From Tepidiforma flava (GTDB lineage Bacteria > Chloroflexota > Dehalococcoidia > Tepidiformales > Tepidiformaceae), in NCBI RefSeq assembly GCF_027594505.1, contig NZ_CP115149.1, positions 1,696,506-1,760,505 of the forward strand: 64,000 nucleotides of DNA, read 5' to 3'. Below, in pieces: positions 16,970 through 25,314 of the stretch (position 1 is the stretch's first letter; every line of letters starts with the position of its first letter). The notes beneath the pieces are model-generated. The model saw only the letters and a list, made by a program, of their open reading frames with translations. It did no database searches and was not told where the DNA came from. Made by a program: the position numbers and the translations under genes.

Positions 16970-18175
16970 ATGACACGCCTCGTTCGCCCCTTCGCCAGCG
17001 CATGGAAGGTCACCATCCTCGCGCTGGCCCTCGTCGCCTCGTCGCTCGGCCTCTCCTTCGCCTTCGCCGGTTCGAGCACCGCCACGCTCGCTCCCGGCGA
17101 CAGCCTCACCGTCCGCTGCGAAGGCGGAACCCGCCTCACCGCCACCCGCCTCTCCAGCCGCGAACTCCGCCTCGACTGCACCGGGCCGACGGCGACGCCA
17201 ACCCCGACCCGCTCCGCGACCGCGACCCCCACCCGCACCCCGACGGCCACCCCGACGCCGAGCCGCACGGCCACCCCGCCGCCTTCCGCCGGCGCCGTCG
17301 GCCGCTGCGGCGAACCGATGGACCGCTGGCACCCGCCCGTCGTCACCGGCCCCGATGGCCGCCCCTGCTACACCGGCCACGAACACGGCGATGAGCCGCC
17401 CGCCTGGATCGCCGCCGCCGGCTACACCGTCTCCTTCTCCGGGCCCTTCAACACCTCACCCTCCGAAAACGTGGAGAAGCACGCCGCCATGAAGGGCTTC
17501 GCCACCCGCCTCAACGGCGTCGACATCTACTTCCGCGTCCACGCCGCCTCCAACCCGCTCGACCGCATGGCCCGCTACCACTCCTACCAGGTCTGGGCCC
17601 GCGACCCGTCCGGCAACGTCTCCTTCTGGCAGGGCTGGTACAACTCCGGCGACCCCCGCCCCGCCTCCGAAGGCGGCTCCCGCGTCCCGCGCCGCATCAT
17701 CGCCACGCCGGCTGAGGATCAGCGCCCCATCGTCGCCGTTTGCGACGCCACCTCCATCGCCCAGGGCATCGGCTGCGAACAGTGGTACTCCGCCCCCGGC
17801 GAACCGGACTGGTCGTGGGACTTCGGCTGGACCATCTGCGGCGCCACCACCCTCTACACCCCCGGCGAAAACGCCACCGCCTACGACATGAGCACCTGGG
17901 TCCCCACCGGCGAAACCGGCAACACCCGCCGCCTCGAAGCCGCCTGGTACGCCTTCCGCAACCCCGTCCGCGGCGCCTTCGTCGCCACCCAGTTCGGCGA
18001 AATCGTCTCGGGCCACAGCGACCCGCGCTGCTCCGGCACCACCACCCGCTACGGCGTCACCTACCAGAACGTCTGCCTCGACCAGTACATCGCGCCCACC
18101 ATGCCCACCGTCGCCTTCCCCGGCAACGCCGACCAGAAGACCTATCCCGACCCCGGCGTCACCATCCCGAACTGA
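16970..18175 (+). CDS. Secreted protein with Thr/Pro linker, unknown domain
   Basis: The 401-residue protein has a signal peptide (basic start, hydrophobic 14-32, cleavage near AFA-GSS), a small beta domain to about residue 64, a repetitive Thr-Pro linker (about 67-103), and then a domain of about 295 residues rich in Trp, Tyr, Gly and Cys. Around 126-136 it reads CYTGHEHGDEPP, a His-rich acidic motif that could bind metal. I do not recognise the family. A GGAGGAA site precedes the ATG. It is convergent with another secreted protein across a strong terminator. Confidence 0.8.
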   Translation: MTRLVRPFASAWKVTILALALVASSLGLSFAFAGSSTATLAPGDSLTVRCEGGTRLTATRLSSRELRLDCTGPTATPTPTRSATATPTRTPTATPTPSRTATPPPSAGAVGRCGEPMDRWHPPVVTGPDGRPCYTGHEHGDEPPAWIAAAGYTVSFSGPFNTSPSENVEKHAAMKGFATRLNGVDIYFRVHAASNPLDRMARYHSYQVWARDPSGNVSFWQGWYNSGDPRPASEGGSRVPRRIIATPAEDQRPIVAVCDATSIAQGIGCEQWYSAPGEPDWSWDFGWTICGATTLYTPGENATAYDMSTWVPTGETGNTRRLEAAWYAFRNPVRGAFVATQFGEIVSGHSDPRCSGTTTRYGVTYQNVCLDQYIAPTMPTVAFPGNADQKTYPDPGVTIPN

Positions 18176-18204
18176 CGCGCGGCCTGGCCCCGGCCCTCGA
18201 ACCG

Positions 18205-18240
18205 CGAAGCGGCCCCGGCGGTGATGCCGGGGCCGCTTCG
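18205..18240. terminator. Bidirectional terminator hairpin
   Basis: A perfect 15-bp stem with a 6-nt loop (GGTGAT) between the convergent genes ending at 18175 and 18280. The stem starts CGAAGCGGCC and its complement closes with GGCCGCTTCG. There is no T-run, as is usual in this GC-rich sequence. Confidence 0.7.
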
Positions 18241-18279
18241 TGCGCGGGAGCGCACTCCAGGGGGAGAGAACCAGCCTTC

Positions 18280-19107
18280 CTACTGGGCCGGGGTCAGCGT
18301 GCTCGAGGGCGTCATCGGGGCGCCCGCGCCCTTCGGGCCGCGGCCGAAGCCCTTGCCCAGGCCCTTGAGCGGGCCGCCCTCGTTCACCCACGTCGTGATC
18401 CGCTGCGCGGCCTCGGCCTTCTTCGCCGCCGCCTCATCGGCCGTCAGCTTGCCGTTCGCGACGGCCTCGTCGATCTTCGCGTTTACCTCGGCCGTCAGCG
18501 CATCGATCACGGCCTGCGTCTTGTCGCCCGCGATCTGCGCCAGCGTCTCGCCGGCCGCCAGCCGCTGCCGGAGCGTCGCCTCGTCGATGCCCAGCACCCC
18601 GGCAACCGTCTCCAGGCTGCCGAAGCCCTTGAAGCCTCGGCCGAGCCCCTTGCCCTCGGCATGGTCGCCCGGCTTCGAGTTCAGGAACTCATCGATCTTC
18701 GCCCCGGCGTCGGCCAGCCGCTGGTCTGCCTGCTCCTGCGTGAGCGTGCCGTTCGCCACCGCCTGGTCGAGCTTCGACTTCAGCGTGTCCAGCGCCTGCT
18801 GCTTCGCCTGTGCCGCCGTCACGTCGCCGTACTGGTCGAGGATCTGCCCCCAGGTCAGCCCCGCGGCCTTCCCGTCGGCGATCTCCTGCGCCGTCAGCCC
18901 GGTGTTCTTCAGCAGCCCGCGGATGCCGATGCCGTGCCCATGCCCGTCGCAATCCTTCGGCGCCGTGCCGTCGGTCTGCGCCGAAGGCGTCGGCGTGGTG
19001 CCGCTGTCCTGGGCGAAGGCCGCGCTGCCGAAGCCGATCACGCTGACCGCGATCACGCTCGCCACGCCCACCGAAACCAGCCGGCTGTCTCGAATCGAGA
19101 ACTTCAT
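18280..19107 (-). CDS. Secreted protein with duplicated helical repeat
   Basis: A 275-residue exported protein: basic start, hydrophobic signal to AAFAQ near residue 32, a short Thr/Pro-rich segment, then two copies of a repeat of about 75 residues. Both copies contain helix segments ending in the shared motif IDEAVANGKLT or LDQAVANGTLT followed by an EQAD/DEAA helix. The C-terminus is Gly/Lys-rich. Weakly similar proteins are seen in Actinobacteria and Chloroflexota; no enzymatic residues are visible. GAGGAG precedes the ATG. The role is unknown, perhaps surface binding. Confidence 0.8.
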   Translation of the reverse strand: MKFSIRDSRLVSVGVASVIAVSVIGFGSAAFAQDSGTTPTPSAQTDGTAPKDCDGHGHGIGIRGLLKNTGLTAQEIADGKAAGLTWGQILDQYGDVTAAQAKQQALDTLKSKLDQAVANGTLTQEQADQRLADAGAKIDEFLNSKPGDHAEGKGLGRGFKGFGSLETVAGVLGIDEATLRQRLAAGETLAQIAGDKTQAVIDALTAEVNAKIDEAVANGKLTADEAAAKKAEAAQRITTWVNEGGPLKGLGKGFGRGPKGAGAPMTPSSTLTPAQ

Positions 19108-19225
19108 GGCTCTTTCTGCTCCTCTGGTGAGGGGATGATGCAGCGGTCGTCCCGCCGCTCACCATTGCTATGGCGCCGCCCCGCCCGGGGGTGACGCGCC
19201 GGCTCCGCTGCCGGTCAGGCCGCCT

Positions 19226-19867
19226 TTACCGGTGCCGCTCCACCCACCGCCCCCGGAACACCAGCAGCGCCCCTTCCCGCACCTCGACCTCCGCGCGCGC
19301 CCCCACCAGCTCGTTGTGCACCCCCCGCGGGCTGAACGGCAGGTCGTCGTCCCGCAGCTCCCACCGCAGCCCCCGCGTCGTCACCCCCCGGCACCCGCCC
19401 GGCGCAATCAGCGACACCACCGTCCCCGGCTCGCCCGCCACCTCCGTCCGCCCCCGCACCAGCCACACCGCGAACAGGTCGTCGTGGAGGACGACGTCGT
19501 GCTCCGCGAACAGCACCAGCACCGAGAGGTTCGCCAGCGCGTGGTCCCCCCGCCCGCCGCCCGCCGCCGCCACGTCCACCCCTGCCGCCCCCCGCGCCAG
19601 CGCGAACCGGATCGCCTTCTCCAGGTCCGTCGTCTCCGGGTCCGCGTCCCGCACGAACCGCTCCCGCGGGATCGGCGCCGCCGGGAACTGGTCCATCGTG
19701 TCGAGGTCGCCGACCACCCAGTCCGGCATCACCCCCGCATCCAGCGCCACCAGCGCGCCGCCGTCCGCCGCCACCACCAGCCCCGCCCCGGCCGCCAGCT
19801 CCCGCAGCAGCCCTGCCGAGGGCGGCTCCCCGTGCGCGATGACCAGCGCCCGCATGCCTTCATTCAA
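19226..19867 (-). CDS. thiN: Thiamine diphosphokinase
   Basis: Cytoplasmic enzyme transferring pyrophosphate from ATP to thiamine. The 213-residue protein carries the family signatures AADGGA, VGDLDTMD, TTDLEKAIRFAL and GGRGDHALANLSVL, in that order, followed by the beta-sheet thiamine-binding domain. The start at 19867 follows GGAGGG by four bases; a second ATG four codons on would also serve. No thiamine riboswitch or thi genes are nearby. Confidence 0.92.
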   Translation of the reverse strand: MNEGMRALVIAHGEPPSAGLLRELAAGAGLVVAADGGALVALDAGVMPDWVVGDLDTMDQFPAAPIPRERFVRDADPETTDLEKAIRFALARGAAGVDVAAAGGGRGDHALANLSVLVLFAEHDVVLHDDLFAVWLVRGRTEVAGEPGTVVSLIAPGGCRGVTTRGLRWELRDDDLPFSPRGVHNELVGARAEVEVREGALLVFRGRWVERHR

Positions 19868-19967
19868 CCCTCCGCCGGCCCACCGCGCGAGCCCGCGCCG
19901 CTGGCAGGTGCGGTTCCCCCGTGCTACCGTACCTTCAGCCGCTCACGAATCGTAAGGAGAAACGCGC

Positions 19968-20366
19968 ATGCCCGCCTCCATCCCCGCATCCCACCGCGAC
20001 CTCTTCGAAAAGCCCAACTTCGGCCACCTCGCGACCCTCATGCCCGACGGCTCCCCGCAGGTCACCCCAGTCTGGGTCGACATCGAAGGCGACACCATCC
20101 TCTTCAACACCGCCGAAGGCCGCGTCAAAACCCGCAACCTCGACCGCGACGGCCGCGTCGCCATCTCCGTCGCCGACCATCAGAACCCTTACCGCTACAT
20201 CCAGGTCCGCGGCCGCGTCGTCAGCCGAACGCACGAGGGCGCCGACGCTCATATCGACAAACTCGCGAAGAAGTACCTCGGCCAGGACCGCTACCCCTTC
20301 CGCCAGCCCGGCGAACAGCGCGTCATCTACCGCATCCAGCCCGAGCACGTCCAGGTCAGCGGCTGA
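19968..20366 (+). CDS. PPOX-class flavin/F420-dependent oxidoreductase
   Basis: A 132-residue split-barrel protein of the pyridoxamine-phosphate-oxidase superfamily. Key segments are FGHLATLMPDGSPQVTPVWV at the start, RNLDRDGRVAISVAD in the middle and YRYIQVRGRVV. The length and pattern match the small members that bind coenzyme F420 or FMN and reduce varied substrates; the cofactor cannot be decided from sequence alone. AAGGAG lies eight bases before the ATG. It is divergent from thiN and upstream of the deoxysugar genes. Confidence 0.85.
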   Translation: MPASIPASHRDLFEKPNFGHLATLMPDGSPQVTPVWVDIEGDTILFNTAEGRVKTRNLDRDGRVAISVADHQNPYRYIQVRGRVVSRTHEGADAHIDKLAKKYLGQDRYPFRQPGEQRVIYRIQPEHVQVSG

Positions 20367-20417
20367 ACCTCCCCGCGCGCTGGCTCCCGGTGCCGCCCCG
20401 CGCTAGCATCGGGAGCC

Positions 20418-21275
20418 ATGCGCATCCTCCTCCTCGGAGCCAACGGCCAGCTCGGCTCCGATATCGCCCGCCTCTGGCCCGGCCAGCCCGGGATCGAACT
20501 CGTTCCGGCCACCCGCGCCGACGCCGACGTCACCGACCTCGCCGCCGTCCGCGCCCTCGTCGAACGCACCCGGCCCGGCCTCGTCATCAACACCACCGCC
20601 TTCCACAACCTCCCCCTCTGCGAACAGGACCCGGTCACCGCGATGACCGTCAACGTCGCCGGCGGCTGGAACGTCGCCGCCGCCGCACGAGAGGCCGGCG
20701 CCGCCGTCGTCCAGTTCTCCACCGACTACGTCTTCGACGGCGAAAAGCGCACCCCCTACCTCGAAACCGACGCCCGCCGCGCCCTCAACATCTACGGCGC
20801 CGCCAAGATCGCCGCCGAAGACGCCGTCCGCATCGCCAACCCGGACCACCTCATCGTCCGCGTTTCCGGGCTCTACGGCCTCGCCGGCTCCGCCGGCAAA
20901 GGCGGCAACTTCGTGGAGACGATGCTCCGCCTCGCCCGCGAAGGCCAGCCCATCCGCGTCGTCGCCGACCAGGTCACCGCTCCCACCAACACCGCGGAAA
21001 TCGCCGAGGGCCTCCTCCCGCTCCTCCGCGACGGCCTCCGCGGCACCATCCACCTCGCCGCCGGCGGCGAAACCTCCTGGTACACCTTCGCCCGCGCCAT
21101 CTTCGAGCTCCGCGGCCTCGCGCCGGAGTGCACCCCGACCACCACCGCCGAGTTCGGCGGTCCCGTCCGCCGTCCCCTCTACAGCGTCCTCGGCTCGGCC
21201 CGCGTCCCCCGCCTCCGGCACTGGCGCGAGGGCCTCGAACGCTACCTCCGCGAGAAGCACGGCGCCCTGTCCTGA
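20418..21275 (+). CDS. rfbD: dTDP-4-dehydrorhamnose reductase
   Basis: Short-chain reductase catalysing the last step of dTDP-L-rhamnose formation. The 285-residue protein has the Rossmann start LLLGANGQLGSDIA, the catalytic STDYVFDG and the YGAAKIAAED Tyr-Lys pair, all family hallmarks. It precedes an epimerase and rfbC on the same strand, although rfbA and rfbB are absent from the window. The RBS GGGAG is only two bases from the ATG, so the start is slightly uncertain, but the Rossmann motif begins at residue 2. Confidence 0.92.
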   Translation: MRILLLGANGQLGSDIARLWPGQPGIELVPATRADADVTDLAAVRALVERTRPGLVINTTAFHNLPLCEQDPVTAMTVNVAGGWNVAAAAREAGAAVVQFSTDYVFDGEKRTPYLETDARRALNIYGAAKIAAEDAVRIANPDHLIVRVSGLYGLAGSAGKGGNFVETMLRLAREGQPIRVVADQVTAPTNTAEIAEGLLPLLRDGLRGTIHLAAGGETSWYTFARAIFELRGLAPECTPTTTAEFGGPVRRPLYSVLGSARVPRLRHWREGLERYLREKHGALS

Positions 21276-21337
21276 ATCCGCCATCTTCCGTACCATCCGC
21301 TACCATGCGGGCCAGGCATGGCCCGGTCGGAGGCCTC

Positions 21338-22375
21338 ATGCGCATCCTCGTCACCGGCGGCGCCGGCTACATCGGCAGCGTCCTCGTCCCCAAGCTCCTC
21401 GCCCGCGGCCACCAGGTCCGCGTCGTCGACCGCATGTTCTGGGGGCTCCCCCACTACGCCGATGAGCCCGGCGTCGAACTCGTCAACGCCGATATCCGCC
21501 GCCTACCCGAGGGCGTCTTCGACGGCATCGACGCCGTCGACCACCTCGCCGGCTTCTCCAACGACCCGACCGCCGAGTTCAGCCCCGAAGCCAACTGGCA
21601 GATGAACGCATCCGCCACCGACACCATCGCCCGCCAGTGCATCGCCGCCGGCGTCCGCCGCCTCGTCTTCGGCTCCTCCTGCTCCCTTTACGATGGCGCG
21701 CCTGACGTCGAAACCCTCCTCGACGAATCCTCCCCCCTCGCGCCCCGCGGCGCCTACGCCACCTCCAAGCACTACTCCGAACAGGCCCTCCTCGCCCACG
21801 CCGGCCCCGATTTCGAACCCGTCATCCTCCGCCAGGCCACCGTCTTCGGCCTCAGCCCCCGGATGCGCTTCGACCTCGTCCTCAACACCTTCGTCAAAGA
21901 CGCCCTCGTCCGCCAGCGCCTCATCCTCCACGGCGGCGGCCGCATGTGGCGCCCCCTCGTCAGCGTCCAGGACCTCGCCGACGCCCACGTCGCCGTCCTC
22001 GAAGCCCCCTCCGAACTCGTCGCCGGCGAAACCTTCAACGTCGTCGGCGACAACTACCAGATCCGCGACCTCGCCGAAGTCGTCGCCGCCGCCCTCGTCA
22101 AGCTCGGCCAGCCCGTCGCCCTCGTCGATGGCCCCCTCCCCAACCTCGTCCGCAACTACCGCTGCTCCGGCGAAAAACTCAAGCAGCGCCTCAACCTCCA
22201 GCTCCCGACCACCGCCGCCGACGCCGTCGCCGAACTCGTCGAAACCTTCCGCAGCGTCCCCGTCGAACAGCTCGGCCACCCGAAGTACTACAACATCGCC
22301 TGGATGCAGCTCCTCGAGCAGGTCCGCCCCGCCTACCAGGCCTCCAACCGCATCTTCGAACCCTTCGAGGAGTAA
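21338..22375 (+). CDS. NAD-dependent sugar epimerase/dehydratase
   Basis: Extended short-chain dehydrogenase of 345 residues acting on a nucleotide sugar. It has the NAD motif GGAGYIGS, a GSSCSLYDG segment supplying the catalytic Ser, the YATSKHYSEQ Tyr-Lys pair, and the sugar-binding HGGGRMWRPLVSVQDLADA. The ATG at 21338 follows CGGAGG by five bases; the frame upstream is open but belongs to no gene. Sitting between rfbD and rfbC, it probably acts in the same deoxysugar pathway, either as the missing 4,6-dehydratase or as an epimerase making a variant sugar. Confidence 0.88.
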   Translation: MRILVTGGAGYIGSVLVPKLLARGHQVRVVDRMFWGLPHYADEPGVELVNADIRRLPEGVFDGIDAVDHLAGFSNDPTAEFSPEANWQMNASATDTIARQCIAAGVRRLVFGSSCSLYDGAPDVETLLDESSPLAPRGAYATSKHYSEQALLAHAGPDFEPVILRQATVFGLSPRMRFDLVLNTFVKDALVRQRLILHGGGRMWRPLVSVQDLADAHVAVLEAPSELVAGETFNVVGDNYQIRDLAEVVAAALVKLGQPVALVDGPLPNLVRNYRCSGEKLKQRLNLQLPTTAADAVAELVETFRSVPVEQLGHPKYYNIAWMQLLEQVRPAYQASNRIFEPFEE

Positions 22376-22381
22376 CCAACC

Positions 22382-22951
22382 GTGGATATCCGCGTCTCGA
22401 CCACCCCGCTCGAAGGCGTCCTCATCATCGATACCGACTTCTTCCGCGATGAGCGCGGCTTCTTCATCGAGGTCTACCACGAACAGCGCTTCCGCGAGCA
22501 CGGCCTCCCCACCAACTTCGTCCAGGACAACCACTCCCGCTCCGGCAAGGCCGTCCTCCGCGGCTTCCACTACCAGGACATGACGGCCCCCATGGGCAAG
22601 CTCGTCCGCTGCACCTTCGGCGCCATCCTCGATGTCGCCCTCGACCTCCGCGTCGGCTCGCCCACCTTCGGCAAGTACTTCGCCATCGAACTCACCGCCG
22701 ACAACATGCGCCAGCTCTGGGTGCCGCCCGGCTTCGGCCACGCCTTCCTCACCCTCAGCGACGCCGCCGAAGTCCAGTACAAGTGCACCGGCCTCTATTC
22801 CCCGCCTTCCGAAGGCACCGTCGCCTGGAACGACCCCGACGTCGGCGTCGACTGGCCGATCAAAACGCCTGTCCTGTCCCAGCGCGACCAGAACGGCATG
22901 AGCCTCCGCCAGTACCTCGAGAAGCCCGCCTTCCGCTACGGCGAAAGCTGA
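22382..22951 (+). CDS. rfbC: dTDP-4-dehydrorhamnose 3,5-epimerase
   Basis: Cupin-fold epimerase of 189 residues that inverts C3 and C5 of the dTDP-4-keto sugar. Family features: FFRDERGFFIEVYHEQRF, the catalytic His in FVQDNHSRS, VLRGFHYQ, and the later LWVPPGFGHAFLTL. The start is a GTG 6 bp after the epimerase stop, with GAGGAG at that gene's end acting as RBS, so the two genes are translationally linked. Confidence 0.93.
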   Translation: MDIRVSTTPLEGVLIIDTDFFRDERGFFIEVYHEQRFREHGLPTNFVQDNHSRSGKAVLRGFHYQDMTAPMGKLVRCTFGAILDVALDLRVGSPTFGKYFAIELTADNMRQLWVPPGFGHAFLTLSDAAEVQYKCTGLYSPPSEGTVAWNDPDVGVDWPIKTPVLSQRDQNGMSLRQYLEKPAFRYGES

Positions 22952-23009
22952 CCTGCGCCCTTCCCGCCGCTTGACCCGCCCCGGCCGCGCGCAGCGGTAT
23001 CCTTCCGCC

Positions 23010-24383
23010 ATGTCCCGCCTCCTCCGCCTCGGCCTCCTCCCGCTGCTGGCAGGGATCATCGCCGCCTGCTCCAGCGCCGCCCCCGCCCCGCCGGCACCGG
23101 CCCCGTCCCCCTCTCCCGCGGCCGCTGCATCGCCGACGCCCGCGCCGGCGTCTGACCCCGGCGCCCGCCAGTACCGGCCGCTCGGCACCAGCGCCGGCAT
23201 CCCCACCACCGCCGCCGACCCCGCCTTCGACCCCCTCCCCGGCGCCCGCGCCAGCTACGGCATCCTCGGCCGCGCCGCCTACCGCATCGAAATCCCCGAC
23301 GCATGGAACGGCGACCTCGTCCTCTACGCCCACGGCTTCGCTGGCTTCGGCACCGAAGTCAGCGTCCAGAACCCGCCGCGCGAGCTCCGCCAGGCGCTCA
23401 TCGACCGCGGCTACGCCTGGGCCGCCAGCTCCTACAGCGAAAACGGCTACGTCCCCGGCATCGGCGCCGACGACACGCTCGCCCTCAAGCGCCAGTTCGA
23501 AGCCGAATTCGGCGCCCCGGCCCGCACCTACCTCGTCGGCGCCTCCATGGGCGGCAACGTCGTCGCTCTCGCCCTCGAACACCACGCCGGCGAATACGAT
23601 GGCGGCCTCGCCCTCTGCGGCGCCCTCGGCGGCATCGAGCAGATCGATTACCTCGTCTCCTGGGTCGCCCTCGCCGAGTACCTCTCGGGCCTCCGCTTCC
23701 CCATCGGCGAACCTGGCGCCGACCTCACCGGCATCTTCCTCACCCGGCTCCCTGTCCTCCTCGGCACCCCCCAGCGCCCCACCGAAGCCGGCCGCCGGTT
23801 CGCCTCCGCCGTCAAATACCTCACCGGCGGCCCCCGCCCCTTCTTCGCCGAGGGCTTCGCAGAGCAATACCTCGTCAACTTCGGCCTCGCCATGGTCGAC
23901 CCCGAGCGCCAGCTGCTCGTCACCCGCGCGGCGACGAACGAGGACCACGTCTACGCCATCGACCCGGGCCTCGGCCTCACCGCCGACCAGCTGAACGCCG
24001 GCGTGCGCCGCTTCGCTCCCGACCCTGTCGCCCGCAACGCCGATGCCCACCCCGACGCCGTTCCCACCACCGGCAACCTCTCCGCCCCGCTCCTCACCCT
24101 CCACAACACCGGCGACCTCTTCGTCCCCATCTCGCTCGAACAGTCCTACCTCCAGAAGGTCCGCGCCGCCGGCAAATCCGACCTCCTCGTCCAGCGCGCC
24201 ATCCGCGCAGGCGGCCACTGCCAGTTTTCCAGCCAGGAGCTGCTCACCGCCTTCGACGACCTCGTCCGCTGGGTCCGCGACGGCGTCCGGCCTGCCGGCG
24301 ACGACCTCTCCGGCGACCTCACCGACATCGGCCGCCAGTTCACCAACCCCATCCGCCCCGGCGACCCGGGCGGCGTCAACTGA
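23010..24383 (+). CDS. Alpha/beta hydrolase lipoprotein
   Basis: The 457-residue protein has a signal peptide with lipobox IAAC near residue 18, a Pro/Ala/Ser-rich tether to about residue 50, and an alpha/beta hydrolase domain. Catalytic features are YAHGFAGFG, the nucleophile elbow VGASMGGNV and a late HCQFS. It is presumably anchored on the outside of the membrane and hydrolyses an ester or peptide there; the substrate is unknown. It overlaps the convergent methyltransferase gene by 8 bp. Confidence 0.85.
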   Translation: MSRLLRLGLLPLLAGIIAACSSAAPAPPAPAPSPSPAAAASPTPAPASDPGARQYRPLGTSAGIPTTAADPAFDPLPGARASYGILGRAAYRIEIPDAWNGDLVLYAHGFAGFGTEVSVQNPPRELRQALIDRGYAWAASSYSENGYVPGIGADDTLALKRQFEAEFGAPARTYLVGASMGGNVVALALEHHAGEYDGGLALCGALGGIEQIDYLVSWVALAEYLSGLRFPIGEPGADLTGIFLTRLPVLLGTPQRPTEAGRRFASAVKYLTGGPRPFFAEGFAEQYLVNFGLAMVDPERQLLVTRAATNEDHVYAIDPGLGLTADQLNAGVRRFAPDPVARNADAHPDAVPTTGNLSAPLLTLHNTGDLFVPISLEQSYLQKVRAAGKSDLLVQRAIRAGGHCQFSSQELLTAFDDLVRWVRDGVRPAGDDLSGDLTDIGRQFTNPIRPGDPGGVN

Positions 24384-25218
24384 CCGCGGCCAGCGCCTCC
24401 GCAATCGGCCCCGCGTCGCAGCCGAACGCCGCCAGCCCCCGGTCGATCACCCGCCGCCGCCGGTCGGCCGGGCAGATTTCCGCCATCGCCAGCACCGAAG
24501 CGCGCCAGCGCTCCGCCGGCGGCCGCCCTGCAGCCGCCAGCCACGCCCGCTCCCACGCCGCGAAGAACCCGTCGAGCGGGCCGCCCGGCTCCGCGTGGTG
24601 GATCAGCTCCTTCGGCAGGTACGGCTGGAACGCCCGCGGCCCCTCGGCGAAGAACCGCAGCCGCTGCCCGAACACCAGCCGCCGCCGCAGCAGCGGCGCC
24701 TCCTCCCACCTCCCGCCCGGCCGCGGCTGCGCACCCGTCCGCTCCCACGCCCACCAGCAGGCCAGCCGCCCCCACGGGTCGCACGTCCCCTCGATGAGCA
24801 GCGCCCCGGGCGCCATCCTGAGCGCGACCGTCTCCAGCGCCGCCCGCACCTCCGCCTCGCTGTACTGCCGCAGCACGTTGAACGCCCGCACCAGCCCGGC
24901 CCGCTCGCCCTCCGCCAGCGGCAGGTTGAACCCGCCCCGCGCGAACCGCAGCCCCTCCCGCTCCCACGCCCGCGCCCGCTCCGCCCGCTCCGGGTCGATC
25001 TCCACCCCCACCACCTCCGCCCGCGGGTTCGCCGCGCGCACCCGCGCCCACAGCTCCGCCGTCGTCACCGGCGTCTCCCCGAACCCGAGGTCGACCACCG
25101 GGCCGGCGAGCGCCCGCAGCCGCGCCCGCTCCGCCACCAGCAGCCACGTATCGACGAGGCGCAGCCGGTTCGGCGCCGTCTTTCCCCGCGTCACCTGCCC
25201 CGCTGGTTTCCCTGCCAT
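24376..25218 (-). CDS. Class I SAM-dependent methyltransferase
   Basis: The 280-residue protein has the SAM-binding motif VVDLGFGETPVTT (40-53) and the acidic VGVEIDPERAERA loop (70-82), then a tail with GTCDPWGRLACWW that I do not recognise. The substrate is unknown. The ATG at 25218 is where similarity begins; the frame stays open much further upstream, antisense to the monooxygenase gene, and that extension is not credible. It is divergent from the monooxygenase gene, 96 bp away. Confidence 0.8.
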   Translation of the reverse strand: MAGKPAGQVTRGKTAPNRLRLVDTWLLVAERARLRALAGPVVDLGFGETPVTTAELWARVRAANPRAEVVGVEIDPERAERARAWEREGLRFARGGFNLPLAEGERAGLVRAFNVLRQYSEAEVRAALETVALRMAPGALLIEGTCDPWGRLACWWAWERTGAQPRPGGRWEEAPLLRRRLVFGQRLRFFAEGPRAFQPYLPKELIHHAEPGGPLDGFFAAWERAWLAAAGRPPAERWRASVLAMAEICPADRRRRVIDRGLAAFGCDAGPIAEALAAVS

Positions 25219-25314
25219 CCCGCCGATCCTCCCAAACCTCCCCGCTTCCCGCACCCGTGGACAGTCCTTTGCCCCGGTGCAAGAATCCCCCCACCCCTGC
25301 TCGGAGGCCGAAGC

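Noticed and set aside
19232-21337. Open frame upstream of the sugar epimerase, which would make a protein of over 1000 residues
   Set aside because: The RBS and the Rossmann motif place the start at 21338; upstream codons overlap thiN, the PPOX-like gene and rfbD in other frames.
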